From Bacteroidota bacterium (GTDB lineage: Bacteria; Bacteroidota; Ignavibacteria; Ignavibacteriales; Melioribacteraceae), in the NCBI GenBank assembly GCA_023381535.1, contig JAMCSN010000277.1, positions 1-64,000 of the forward strand: 64,000 nucleotides of DNA. The letters run 5' to 3'. The notes under the pieces were generated by a model. That model was given only the letters and a program-made list of their open reading frames with translations, was not told where the DNA came from and ran no database searches. Below, one piece after another: positions 33,531-45,427 of the stretch (the first letter of the stretch is position 1; each line of letters opens with the position of its first letter). The position numbers and the translations under genes were made by a program.

Positions 33531-34652
33531 ATGCGAATCGGAATCCCAAAAGAAACGTTTCCCGAAGAGAAAAGAATCGCTTTAGCCCCGGCAGGCGTTA
33601 ATTCATTGGTTAAAGCCGGTCATTCGGTTTTCATTCAGACCGATGCCGGAATCGGAAGTCATTTCACCGATGAAGATTATAGAAAAGTGGGAGCGAACAT
33701 TGTTTATACAGCCGAAGAAGTTTTTCAGCGCGCAGAAATGATTACCAAAATTGCACCTCTTACCGAATCCGAGTCTAATCTTCTGGAAGATGAGCAAATT
33801 GTTTTTTCATTTCTTCATCTTGCCGTCGGTAAAAAAAATATTATCGAAAAATTGCTGAAGAAAAAGATTGTCGGTATCGCGTATGAACTGATCGAAAAGA
33901 ATGACCATCTTCCAATCCTTCATTCTATGAGTGAAATTGCCGGACAGCTGGCAATTCAAGTTGGCGAAAGATATTTGGGAAGTGATTCACCGATCGGCCG
34001 CGGAATTTTAATGAGCGGTATCACCGGCGTTGCCCCGGCAGCAGTTGTAATTGTAGGCGCCGGGGTCGTAGGATTCAACGCGGCGTATGCGGCTTACTCA
34101 AAGGGCGCGCATGTAATTGTGTTAGATAAAGATTTAAGACGATTGAGAAGAGTTGAATCAGAAATTTCGAAAAACATAACGACAGTTGCGGCTAATCAAT
34201 ATACTCTTGCCCGCGGCGCCAAATTTGCGGATTTGTTGATCGGTGCGGTGCAAATCAAAGCCGAAAAAACTCCAAACATAATTACCGAAGAGATGGTTAA
34301 ATCGATGAAGAAAGGCGCGGTCATCGTCGATGTTTCGATTGATCAGGGCGGCTGCGTTGAAACGAGCAGACCGACAACTCTTTCCGAACCGATCTTTATC
34401 CAACATAACGTAATTCATTACTGTGTGCCGAACATGCCGGCGTTAGTTTCAAGAACTGCAACCTACGGATTAACCAACGCGACCATCGAATACATTTTGG
34501 AAATTGCCGATAACGGATTATCGAATGCGCTGCTTGGAGATAGCGGTTTGGCAAAAGGTGTTTGCACTTATAACGGATTTGTTTCAAACGAAAATATTGC
34601 CGAAGCTTTTAATCTTGAGTTCCGACGACTTCACATTTTTTCTAATAACTGA
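33531..34652 (+). CDS. ald: Alanine dehydrogenase
   Basis: The enzyme reversibly oxidises L-alanine to pyruvate and ammonia with NAD. I start at ATG 33531 (MRIGIPKETFPEEKR, 373 residues); earlier in-frame residues do not fit the family. Motifs include the KE-x4-EKR start, the nucleotide-binding VGAGVVGFNAAYAA, VDVSIDQGGC and the conserved NMPALVSRTAT. It resembles the N-terminal part of transhydrogenase alpha subunits, but the length and the SRTAT motif favour Ald. Confidence 0.92.
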   Translation: MRIGIPKETFPEEKRIALAPAGVNSLVKAGHSVFIQTDAGIGSHFTDEDYRKVGANIVYTAEEVFQRAEMITKIAPLTESESNLLEDEQIVFSFLHLAVGKKNIIEKLLKKKIVGIAYELIEKNDHLPILHSMSEIAGQLAIQVGERYLGSDSPIGRGILMSGITGVAPAAVVIVGAGVVGFNAAYAAYSKGAHVIVLDKDLRRLRRVESEISKNITTVAANQYTLARGAKFADLLIGAVQIKAEKTPNIITEEMVKSMKKGAVIVDVSIDQGGCVETSRPTTLSEPIFIQHNVIHYCVPNMPALVSRTATYGLTNATIEYILEIADNGLSNALLGDSGLAKGVCTYNGFVSNENIAEAFNLEFRRLHIFSNN

Positions 34653-34664
34653 TGAGCTGATGAG

Positions 34665-36017
34665 ATGGCGGTTGAAGACATTAAAGTTGGCAAACCTCTT
34701 AATGCGCCTTGGATCAAAAGGTATAATTCGCGGCTTGTATCTGCCGACGATGCGGTTAGGATAATTAAGTCGAACGACAAAATTATTATTCAGCCGGGAT
34801 GTGCCGCTCCATCGGAATTGATCAATGCGATGGTTAGAAGAAAAGATGATTTGAGAGATGTCGAAATTTTTCACATCCTTGTTGTTGGCGATCTTCCGTA
34901 TGTTCAGCCTGGAATGGAAAAGCATTTCAAGCACAAGGCATTTTTCATCGGTGCAAATTCGCGGGCTTCGGTTGCTGAGGGACGATCTGAATTCATACCG
35001 ATTTTTCTTTCTGAAGTTACAATGTTATTCAAACGGGGAGTAATTCAAGCGGACGTGGCTTTGGTGCAAGTTTCGCCGCCGGATGAACATGGTTTCTGCA
35101 GTTTTGGTATCGATGTCGGTAATATCAAAACTCCCGCAGAAAAAGCGAAGTGTGTTATCGCTCAAGTCAATCCGCAAATGCCGAGAGCATTGGGTAACAG
35201 TTTTATACATGTCAATAAGATTGATTATATCGTTGAGGTTGATGAACCGCTGAAAGAGTTGCCGCAAGTCGATCCCGACGCATCGCCGGAAGTTTTGCAT
35301 GTCTATGATAAAATCGGTCAATACGTTGCCGGTATGATCGAAGACGGTTCAACTTTGCAGATGGGTATCGGCGCAATTCCGGATGCCGTTCTGAAATATC
35401 TTCATTCTAAAAACGATCTTGGCGTTCACACGGAAATGTTTGCGGATGGGTTGATTCAGCTTGTAGAAGAAGGGGTGGTTAACGGTGAAAAGAAAACTCT
35501 ACATCCCGGCAAAATTATTGCTGGATTTGTTCTTGGAACCAGAAGAGCTTTCAATTTTATCAATAACAATCCCATTTTCGAATTTCATCCTCAGGAATAT
35601 GTTAACGATCCATTTTTGATCTCAAAGAATAATCAGATGATTGCAATTAATTCTGCGATCGAAATTGATTTGACCGGACAAGTTTGCGCCGATTCAATCG
35701 GGACAAAATTTTACAGCGGTATCGGCGGACAAGTGGATTTTATCAGAGGAGCGGCACATTCAGAAGGCGGTAAACCGATCATTGCACTTCCGTCAACAAC
35801 CAAGGACTTGAAATTTTCCCGTATAGTACCAACATTGAAACCGGGGGCGGGTGTTGTTACATCAAGGGGCGACGTTCATTATGTTGTTACCGAGTACGGT
35901 GCGGTCAATCTTTTCGGGAAGTCGGTTCAAGAAAGGGCGCGCTCGCTCATCGAAATTTCTCATCCGCAGTTTAGGGATGAGTTAATCGAGTTCGCAAAAA
36001 AACATTATCACATTTAA
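34665..36017 (+). CDS. Acetyl-CoA hydrolase/CoA-transferase (4-hydroxybutyrate CoA-transferase type)
   Basis: The 450-residue protein belongs to the Cat1/acetyl-CoA hydrolase family. The catalytic glutamate is in GVHTEMFADG, and the CoA-binding glycine-rich regions are SGIGGQVDFIRGA and GAIPDAVLKY. Close relatives transfer CoA between acetyl-CoA and 4-hydroxybutyrate, propionate or butyrate, which would suit fermentative carbon flow. The donor and acceptor are not certain. It lies 12 bases after ald. Confidence 0.88.
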   Translation: MAVEDIKVGKPLNAPWIKRYNSRLVSADDAVRIIKSNDKIIIQPGCAAPSELINAMVRRKDDLRDVEIFHILVVGDLPYVQPGMEKHFKHKAFFIGANSRASVAEGRSEFIPIFLSEVTMLFKRGVIQADVALVQVSPPDEHGFCSFGIDVGNIKTPAEKAKCVIAQVNPQMPRALGNSFIHVNKIDYIVEVDEPLKELPQVDPDASPEVLHVYDKIGQYVAGMIEDGSTLQMGIGAIPDAVLKYLHSKNDLGVHTEMFADGLIQLVEEGVVNGEKKTLHPGKIIAGFVLGTRRAFNFINNNPIFEFHPQEYVNDPFLISKNNQMIAINSAIEIDLTGQVCADSIGTKFYSGIGGQVDFIRGAAHSEGGKPIIALPSTTKDLKFSRIVPTLKPGAGVVTSRGDVHYVVTEYGAVNLFGKSVQERARSLIEISHPQFRDELIEFAKKHYHI

Positions 36018-36028
36018 TCCGAGTATTT

Positions 36029-36718
36029 ATGTTAGCTGTTATCGGAGATGTTCACGGCTGCTTCTATACATTGGCAGATTTGTATAAAAAAATAATTATT
36101 CGCTTCCCAAACATACAGGTTTACACCGTTGGAGATTTGGTTGATCGAGGAAATCACAGTCTTGAAGCGGTAAACTTTATAATAGATAACAACATTTACT
36201 TCACGCCCGGCAATCACGACTACATGTTCTATCATTTTTTCCGGGAGCCGTCGAGTGTTTTTGCGCGGTCATGGTTCTTCAACGGCAACGAATCTACACT
36301 GGAGTCTTATGAGAACCGCGAAACCGAAATGTACAAGCATCTTGAATTCATAAAATCGGCTCAGCTCTATTACAATACAGATGATTGTTTTATTTCGCAC
36401 GCAGGCATTTCAAATCAGTATGAAAAATTTTTGCCGTCCAACTACAAAGAGAATCTGGAACTTCTTGCACCGTTCATAAAAAATGATTTGCGGAATGACA
36501 GGGGAATATTGTGGACTCGCGATCCGCTGTTGAATTTGGGAAAGCTTCAAGTTGTAGGTCACACTAAGCAGCAAGAAATTACCCTTGTTGAAGAATCAAA
36601 TGCTGTTTATATTGACACCGGCGCTTGTGTGGGAAATAAATTAAGCGCACTGGTTATTCATGAAAACAAAATTCTTGAAGTGATTGAAGAGAAAACTCAC
36701 CTGAACGATATAATTTAA
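36029..36718 (+). CDS. Metallophosphoesterase, PPP-type serine/threonine phosphatase-like
   Basis: The 229-residue protein has the ordered PPP motifs: GDVHG (6-10), GDLVDRG, GNHD, SHAG and VGHT. These bind two metal ions and cleave phosphoesters. Small bacterial members (PrpA/ApaH-like) act on phosphoproteins or dinucleoside polyphosphates; which one applies here is not clear. It starts 11 bases after the CoA-transferase gene and is probably co-transcribed. Confidence 0.9.
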   Translation: MLAVIGDVHGCFYTLADLYKKIIIRFPNIQVYTVGDLVDRGNHSLEAVNFIIDNNIYFTPGNHDYMFYHFFREPSSVFARSWFFNGNESTLESYENRETEMYKHLEFIKSAQLYYNTDDCFISHAGISNQYEKFLPSNYKENLELLAPFIKNDLRNDRGILWTRDPLLNLGKLQVVGHTKQQEITLVEESNAVYIDTGACVGNKLSALVIHENKILEVIEEKTHLNDII

Positions 36719-36851
36719 AAAATAATTAGGGGGATTTTAATTAATTGCATGATAACTTTTTTTTAATAAATTTTGAGCTGAAAATTTAGGAGGATGGATA
36801 GAGATTCTCTACGATTCATAACTTAGTGCAGGTTACCTATTTCTTCGCAAC

Positions 36852-39800
36852 ATGAAAATAGACTGAAGCTGGGAGCCAAAATTATTCTGATCCCCATTCT
36901 GATAGCTTCAGTTTTTGTATTATCTGGCTTTAGAAGCCCGGACCATTCAGAAACGAATCAATTAATTTTGTTCGACGCATGTTTCAATTACGTCGCAGCA
37001 AAAGACCATCCAATTGAACAACCGGAAAAAGCGGCTGCTGTTCTTCACAACGAAAAGTCAAAAGAATTAAAAATCGATGCTTCCTCATTTGCTGTGCCGG
37101 ATTCTACCGATAAATTGAAAAAGGCGCCGTTGCCGGATTCTACCGACAAATTGAAGAAGACGCTTCTGCCGGACACAAGTAAGAAATCGAAAGAGACGCA
37201 TCTGGATTCCTTGAAGATCAAGGCGAAGCAGGATTCCATAAAGCATGTCCGATTGATGGAACAGGATTCAACAGCGCGACTTGAATACTTCAGATATCAC
37301 CGGGATGATTCTCCGAGTGTTCCGTTCAGGGATAGAAAGCCGTCCAGCTTTTTTGCCAGACCGAGTGAAGGATTCTTAACAAAAACCGTGCAGTTGGATT
37401 CAACCGGTACAAAAGTTACAATTAAAGAAATGCTCGGCGGTAAGCCGTACAGAATTTATTTGGAAATGCCGCTTGATGAATATATCAAGCTGAGACTAAA
37501 AGCAATTTCCCGCGACGTTTGGGAGAACAAAGCGTACGAGTACAAACTTAAATCCTCTAAGAAAGATTTAAACCAGGTTATTTCCGATATCACCAACATT
37601 GATATTCCGTTACCGAGCACACCGTTGCTAAGCATCTTTGGTCCGCCAAAAATCAATTTGAAGATCGGCGGGCAGGTAGATATTCACGGTGCGTGGAGAA
37701 ATGAAACTACAACCGGCATAACCAGTTCGGCATTGGGCAATACAAGAAACGAACCCGATTTTAAGCAGCAGGTGCAGATCAATCTGAACGGAACAATTGG
37801 CGATAAACTTACACTCGGCGCTGATTGGAATACCGAACGCCAGTTCCAGTATGAGAATCAACTGAAAATAAAATACACCGGTTATGAAGACGAAATAATT
37901 CAAAGTATCGAAGCCGGAAACGTTTCGCTTGAAACCTCTCCTTTGGTAGGTGGAAGCGAAGCGCTGTTCGGTATTAAAGCAAGATTTAAAATGGGACCGT
38001 TCAGCTTAACGGCTCTTGCATCCCAAAAGAAAAGTGAGATCAAAGAAGTTTCAGTAACCAGCGGCTCTCAAACTAATAATTTTGAGATTCATGCTTACAG
38101 CTATTCACCAAATCACTTTTTTATAGATTCTGTTTATCTAGATCCAAAACTCAATCTGTTCAATAAAGTTTTTGGTAATCCTGTTGCACAGCGTATCGAT
38201 TCTCTTGTAGTGAAAGATATAGAAGTTTGGAAAACAGTTACCGGTATTGTTGATAAGGGCAAAGAAAGATTGGGTAATGCTTTCATTGACCTACCGCGCA
38301 GGAAAGTTGGGCAGCTTTATAATCAGTCTTTACGCGATACCAACCTCACAACATTTCCAGGTACTCAAGTAATAAGTAGATGGGTTTTGCTTCAGCCCGG
38401 CGTTGATTACGATCTTCAACCTGATGCCGGTTTTATAACGTTCCGTACTCAAATTCAGGACCAAGACGCAATTGCTGTTGCGTACAGATTGGCGGGACCA
38501 ACTAATGCTAACGAAGATGATGAGTACCAAGGCGAGTTTGTTAAGGATCTGCAAGGTAAGACTGATCCGATAACCGGACAGCCGATTACACGACTTGTCT
38601 TGAAACTTGTAAAACCGCCAAACCTTCAGCCGCAGTTTAAGCAAGCTTGGAAACTTCAGCTAAGAAATATTTATCCAGTTGGCGGAAGAGACGTTAAGCA
38701 GGAAGGTTTCCAGCTTGATATAAAGTACAGAGTTGAAGGTCAAGAGCCGAGTAGCGACTATCAAGGCACTAAGCTGCTTCAAGCATTCGGTCTTGATAAA
38801 ACAGATCCAAGCGGAACGAGCACACAGCCGGACGGTTCTTTCGATTTTTTCCCGAACAGAACTATTCTGCCCTCAACTGGTGAAATTGTTTTTCCGGTGC
38901 TTGAACCGTTCGGAAAAGATTTTCCTAAAACATTACCGGATACTTTGAAGTACCAATCGATTTATGATACAACGGTTACATTTGCACAGCAAGACAGATC
39001 AAAAGATAAGTTTCTAATAACCGGTCAATATTCTGCAGCAGTCTCTTCCGTTTACAATATCGGTTTCAACGTTGTAGAAAACTCTGTGAAAATTTATTTA
39101 GCCGGAAATCAATTGAAGGAAGGAATTGATTATACGGTTGATTACAACATGGGGCAGATACTCATAAGAAATGATAAAGCTCTCTTGCCCGGTGCGGACT
39201 TGCGGATTACTTATGAACAGAATGATCTATTCCAACTTGCGTCAAAAACACTTCTCGGTTTTCGTGGACTTTACGAATTCGACAAAGAGACAACGCTTGG
39301 TTTCTCTTTCTTGAACTTGAACCAGCAGACTTTGAGCGACAAAGTAAGAATCGGTGAAGAACCGTTGAATAATTCTCTCTTTGGACTGGATTTTAAAACC
39401 AATATAAAACTTCCGTTCATCACGAAGACTCTGTCAAAAATAATTAATACGAGCGCGCCTTCGAATCTTGCGATTAATGCGGAGTATGCGTATATCAAAC
39501 CGGATCCGAACACAAAGAAAAGTACAATTTCAAGCGATAACGGAAACAGCATCGCCTACATAGATGACTTTGAAGGTGCAAAACGTTTGATACCGCTCGG
39601 CATGTCTTACGCTTCATGGCGTGACATAAGCGTACCGCTCGAAATGCCGTATCTCAACAACCAAGCCGGCGAAGATCAGATGCCTTACATGAATTACAAA
39701 GGAAAAGCATGGTGGTATAATATTACTCCTTCCGATGTAACAGTAACAGCCATTTATGGAAAACGAAAAACTGCGGCTCCAGATCAGCAGCAGATTCAGG

Positions 39801-42800
39801 CATTGGACTTAAGATTTGATCCTGCACAACGAGGCGCATACAATTATACTCCTACTCTTGCTGCAGATCCTACGAAGAGTTGGGCAGGTATTATGAAGGT
39901 ACTCTCTTCAACTGCAAATAATTTGATCGATCAGAACATCGGCTTCATCGAATTTTGGATGCACGTTTCTCAAGCGCCTTCGGATTTAAAACTTCACATT
40001 GACCTCGGGCAGATCAGCGAAGACGTTATCCCAAACGGAAGACTCGATACCGAAGATAAAAACTCCAACAATTTAGTTGATAACGGTGAAGATACGGGCA
40101 TCGACGGCGTATTTGATAAAGATGAACCGGGATATGATCCTGTTAATAATCCCGATCCGGCAAATGACGATTATTCATTTCAGCTTACACAGAATGCTGA
40201 CTATTCTCACATCAACGGTGGTGAAGGCAATGCGGTTTCGCTGGACCAAGGCAAGTTGCCGGATACGGAAGACTTGAACAGAAATTCTACTTTAGACAGA
40301 GTTAACAGCTATTACGAATACGAAGTGCCGGTTGATACAAACAAGCTGACCAACAAGTTTGTGCAAGGCGGCGGAGACAATGCGGGCTGGTACTTATTCA
40401 GAATTCCTTTGAAAGATTTCAAAGCGGCAATAGGAAACCCGAGTTTTTCGGTTGTTGAGTTTATTCGTTTTTGGGTTGAGGGCGCTTCTTCGCCGGTTCA
40501 CTTGCGTTTTGCCGATATGAATTTGGTTGGCAACCAGTGGCAGAAGGTTTTAAATCCGCCCAAGATTACTCTGCAAGATACGACCATGACCGTATCAACA
40601 GTTAGCATTGAAGACAATCCGGAATATTATTCACCGCCCGGAGTTCAGCGTGAGCTTGATAGAACGCAGCCTAATTACACGATCTACAAGAATGAACAAT
40701 CATTGGATCTGGTACTGAATAAACTGGAAGACGGCGATTCGCGCGAAGTGGTGCGTTACATGATTAGGCCGCTTGATTTGTTCAACTACAAGCAGTTGAA
40801 ATTCTTCATACACGGAGATATGAACGACACGCCCGGTTCCGTATCGCATTATGAAAGTCCAACAAACTACGGATCGGAGATCTATTTGCGCTTCGGAGCT
40901 GATTCGTTGAACTATTATGAATACCGTCAGCCGGTGAAAGCAGATTGGAACGAAGTGGCTTTAACATTTTCCGAACTTACCGCTTTGAAATTGAGGCGAT
41001 CATCCGACTCGTCTAAAACGATAATCAGCGTTCCCGTTCCGGGAGAGCCGGGACATACATTTGGCGTGTTGGGCAATCCGACTTTAACGCGTGTCTCTTA
41101 TTTTCTTATCGGCATCGTTAATCCGGGAGATAAAGGTGTTGCAAACGAACCGGTCTCAGGCAGTGTTTGGATAAACGAGCTGCGCGTTATTCAGGCAGAT
41201 CAAACTCCGGGATGGGCTTACAATGCAAATGCGTCTTTGCAGCTTGCGGATTTGATGAAAGTGAGCGCTAACATAAGTAAGACAAATCCTTTCTTTCATA
41301 AGTTGAACGATAGGTTTGGTACGCGTGACGATAATATGAACTGGGGCGTTGCCGTCGATTTTGATTTGCTGAAACTTATTCCCGCAAATCTTGCCGGCAG
41401 CAATTTGCGTATTTCATATTCACGAACCGAACAATCTACCAATCCGCTATACATTCCGGGCACAGATATAAGCATAGCCGATGCCCAGACGGAAATTCAG
41501 CACAGCATGACAGAACAAAATAAAAGTCAAGCCGCAATAGATTCAGCGGTTACTGCTCTTAAAAATAATTCCATTACAAAAAATGTATCGGAGTCTTGGA
41601 CTTTATCTAATATCAAATTCAAGGTTCTTACCGATCTCTGGTATATTCGAGACATAATTAATAATCTAAGCTTTGGTTTTAATTATAATAAAACGACGGG
41701 ACAAAGTCCGACAACAACCGCCAGTAACAATTGGCAATGGAATGCGAATGCAAATTATTCGGTTAATCTCAGTCGCGATCTTTACTTTAAGCCGGCAGAC
41801 ATTCCGATCATTGGCAGCTTCTTTAATTTATTCTCGGATTACCGCGATCTAAAAATATATTATGCGCCTCAGACAATTAATTCATCTCTCACTGCAACAC
41901 GCAGGAGATCGTTCTCGCAGGTTAGAGCGGTAACAACGGTGCCGAGTGTGCAAAGAGATTTTACCGCAACTCGCGGTGCCGGTTTTACTTGGCAGCTTAC
42001 AGAAGGCGGATTCTGGAATTTATCACTTAGCTATAATTTTAATGTTTCTTCTACTCTTGCTTATTTGTTAGCCGATAGTACCACAGAAAAACCCGAAGGA
42101 CAAATCTGGCGCGCAATCTTTGGAGGACAATTTTTTGGAAGAGATTTTCTTTACAAGCAATCGGTAGATCTCCGTGCGAGTCCAAGGCTTCCTTCAATAT
42201 TTGATTTGAACAGGTATATTACTTTAAATAGTTCGTATTCAAGTGCATATAGTTGGCAAAACAATTTTCAACAGGGTGCATTGGGAAAAAGCGCCGGGTA
42301 CTCGAGCAGGCTTTCACTTGGAGTTACCGTGAGACTTAAATCCATTTTCGCGCCGTTGTTCGCTGAGGAACCGCCGAAAGTTCAGCAAAAGCGCCAGCCT
42401 GAACTGCAACAACATCAACCGGCTCCAACCGGAGGAAGAAGGAGTGGAAGAGGTGCGCCGCGAAACATCCAAAATCCAAATGAAAAACCTAACGGTACGG
42501 AAGTAAAAGGAATCGTTAAGGATTCCATTCAAACAAAGCAAGAGGAATTAAATATTGCCGAAAAAGATTCGGTTGAATCGCCGGGTAAAATTATGGCGAG
42601 TCTGGAATATCTTAAACTTTTCTTTAAGACAATTCTTTTTGATTACGATGTGATAACGATAAATTTCAACCAGACAAGTTCTTACACCGGCGGCGCATTG
42701 GTTGGCGACGGAACCGGATTCAATAATTTCTGGGGCTACAGTCAGTCTTCATCAAAAGGTCCAAGCAGATTGTTTATGCTGGGTCTTTCAAATGATCTTG

Positions 42801-43837
42801 GGTTAAGAGCGCCAAACGGGAATTGGCAGGACAATTATTCTCAGAAGAATGATATCGATTTTAAGACTTCCCGACCGCTGTGGGAAGGAGCTCAGCTCGA
42901 TCTGACTTGGAAAGTCGGCTGGGGTGTAAACAGAAGCACAACTTTACAAACTGATTCTCTTGGGAACGTTTCTATTACAGGTGGAGGTTCGACTGGGACA
43001 ATAGATAGATCATTTTTAAGTCTGCCGCCAACTTTCTTTTTGTCAGTATTCGGAAACGGAATTAAAAAAGTTCATGATCTTTATGATCCGAATGCCGGTG
43101 ATCCGAATGCCAGTTTGTCAAATGCTTTTCTGAAAGGATTCGAGACATTTTCTTTCCTCGAAAAAATTCCGATTCTCTCGAAGTTCTTTAGATATATTCC
43201 GCGACCTAACTGGACGTTCACGTGGACAGGTTTGGAAAAATATGAAATTTTCAGTTTTGCGAAACGTGTTACTATCAATCACGCATACGTTTCGAATTAC
43301 AGCGAAGGATGGAAAATTGATCCGAGTGGATTTAACGAGATTCAATCTCAAAGAGTGGATTACGGTTTTTCACCTTTGCTCGGCATTACGTTGAACTTCG
43401 ATAAATTTTTTGAAGGTACTTTCCAGAGCAGCGTACGTTATTCGGCAAAGACTTCTTATAGTCTTGGTCTAACCACTCATAACGTTACCGAAGGATTCAC
43501 AAGGGACGTCAACATATCAGCAAGTTATCTGAAATCGGGATTTGAACTTCCGCTCTTTGGAATATCTTTGAAAAACGATTTGGAAATTTCTTTTTCGTAC
43601 ACTAGCGCAAAAACATCCAGCGTTATTTACGAAATGGATAACTGGAAAGACGCCGGAACGCCTCAAGAAGGTAAAACCAGCACAACCATCGAACCAAAAA
43701 TAAAATATGTGATGAGTTCGCGGGTAACCCTTTCAATTTTCTACCGCAGAACCAGCATCGAACCGGAAGGCGCTTCAAGAATTCCTCCTACAACCACAAA
43801 CGAAGCGGGTGTTGATGTTAGGATTTCGATTCAATAA
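36852..43837 (+). CDS. sprA: SprA/Sov, the T9SS outer-membrane translocon, with a frameshifted start
   Basis: The protein of about 2,330 residues is the giant barrel through which T9SS cargo crosses the outer membrane. Motifs include INLKIGGQVDIHGAWRNET, YIDDFEGAKR and many late barrel strands. The frame open from 36827 lacks a normal start before TTG 36968, which lies after the signal peptide. ATG 36852 is one base out of frame: adding one A to the four-A tract at 36855-36858 gives MKNRLKLGAKIILIPILIAS and a continuous signal peptide. So the gene starts at 36852 with a one-base deletion, real or a sequence error. Residues near 45-75 carry a duplicated LPDSTDKLKK segment. Confidence 0.9.
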
Positions 43838-43846
43838 TTTTAATAC

Positions 43847-45427
43847 ATGGCGCAAATGAAAAAAAACAAAATTCTCTGGGTCGATGATGAAATCGAACTT
43901 CTCCGTTCCCACATTTTTTTCTTGAACGAAAAAGGGTACGAGGTCGAAACCGTTACCAACGGCGAAGACGCCGTCTCCGAAGTAAAGAATAAACAATTCG
44001 ACCTTATCTTTCTTGATGAAATGATGGCCGGTATCGGCGGATTAGAAACCTTGTCGCAGATAAAAGAAATCAATCCAAACATACCCGTTGTAATGGTAAC
44101 CAAGAGCGAGGAAGAATCGCTCATGCATGATGCCATCGGCGGAAAGATAAGCGATTATCTTATAAAGCCGGTTTTGCCCTCGCAAGTGCTGATGGTCTGT
44201 AAGAAATTGTTGGAAAGCAAAAAAATTTCCGGCGAGTACATTGCCAAAGATTATTTGCAAGACTTCAGCCAAATTTCCCGCCAGCTTATGATGAATCCCG
44301 ATTTCAATGATTGGGTTGATATTTATACCAAGCTTGTCAACTACGACATGGAATTGGACGCCCATCCCGAGGTAGGTTTGAAACAATCTTTAACCGACCA
44401 ACGAAAAGAATGCAACCAAGAATTTTGCAAGTATGTTGAGAGAGAATACAAAAGCTGGATCGATTCACCGGGGAGCGATGAAGCGCCCGTTCTCTCTACT
44501 CAAATCGTCGAGAAATATGTTTTGCCTCAGCTTAAAAATTTTGACGGACCGTTATTCTTTTTTGTGATCGATTGTCTTCGCCTTGACCAATGGCTGGTAA
44601 TGGAAAAACATTTAGCAGAACTTTTCAACATCAGCAAAGATTATTATTACTCTATTTTGCCGACAGCAACTCCGTACTCAAGAAATTCGCTTTTTGCCGG
44701 TTTGTTTCCATCCGAAATTGAAAAACATTATCCCGATCTTTGGACATCAATGGCTGACGACGAAAACAGCATGAACAAATATGAAAAAGATTTGCTGCAG
44801 CATCAGCTCAACCGGAAAAAGATTTCCTTGAACAACGAATTGAAGTATGTAAAAATTATCGATCCCGAAGTTGGAAGGTCATTCGAACAAAATGTATTGT
44901 CGCACAAGAAAACTCACCTCATGGCTGTTGTTGTAAATTTTCTTGATATGATCGCTCACGGTCGTTCCGATTCAGATATTTTGAAAGAGATCGCACCTGA
45001 CGAACCGGCTTACCGTTCGCTAACGAACAGTTGGTTCCAGCATTCTTCGTTGCTTAATACATTCCGCGCGATTGCAACGATTCCAAGAGCAAAAATTGTT
45101 CTCACCACCGATCACGGAAGCATTCGAACATTGCGCGGCGCAAAAGTTTTAGGCGACCGCGAAGCGTCTCCCAATCTTCGTTTTAAGTTCGGCAGAAATT
45201 TGAAGGTTGATGACAAACACGCTGTCTTCGTTAAGAACCCTGCCGATTTCAAACTGCCTAAACGCGGTTTAACGATAAGCTACATCATTTCCAAAGAAGA
45301 TTATTACTTTGTTTATCCGACCGATTATCATAAGTACTTGAGTCATTACAAAGACAGTTTTCAACATGGCGGAATTTCTATGGAAGAAATGATTTTACCA
45401 GTCGTAACGATGGAGAGCAGAGCTTAA
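43847..45427 (+). CDS. porX: PorX, T9SS response regulator with PglZ phosphatase domain
   Basis: The 526-residue protein joins a receiver domain (acid pocket Asp13-Asp14, phospho-acceptor Asp57 in LIFLDEMM, Lys in YLIKP) to a C-terminal PglZ/alkaline-phosphatase-like domain. The latter has FFVIDCLRLDQW, TATPYSRNSLFAG and TTDHGS. In Porphyromonas PorX works with PorY and SigP to control T9SS genes, and its PglZ domain acts on phosphorylated nucleotides. It starts 9 bases after sprA, so its synthesis is likely tied to the translocon's. Confidence 0.93.
   Translation: MAQMKKNKILWVDDEIELLRSHIFFLNEKGYEVETVTNGEDAVSEVKNKQFDLIFLDEMMAGIGGLETLSQIKEINPNIPVVMVTKSEEESLMHDAIGGKISDYLIKPVLPSQVLMVCKKLLESKKISGEYIAKDYLQDFSQISRQLMMNPDFNDWVDIYTKLVNYDMELDAHPEVGLKQSLTDQRKECNQEFCKYVEREYKSWIDSPGSDEAPVLSTQIVEKYVLPQLKNFDGPLFFFVIDCLRLDQWLVMEKHLAELFNISKDYYYSILPTATPYSRNSLFAGLFPSEIEKHYPDLWTSMADDENSMNKYEKDLLQHQLNRKKISLNNELKYVKIIDPEVGRSFEQNVLSHKKTHLMAVVVNFLDMIAHGRSDSDILKEIAPDEPAYRSLTNSWFQHSSLLNTFRAIATIPRAKIVLTTDHGSIRTLRGAKVLGDREASPNLRFKFGRNLKVDDKHAVFVKNPADFKLPKRGLTISYIISKEDYYFVYPTDYHKYLSHYKDSFQHGGISMEEMILPVVTMESRA

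Noticed and set aside
36794..36826. ATG after AGGAGG as the sprA start with an in-frame TAG read-through
   Set aside because: The ribosome-binding site abuts the ATG with no spacing and a TAG follows ten codons later. The one-base indel at ATG 36852 gives a perfect signal peptide and is simpler.
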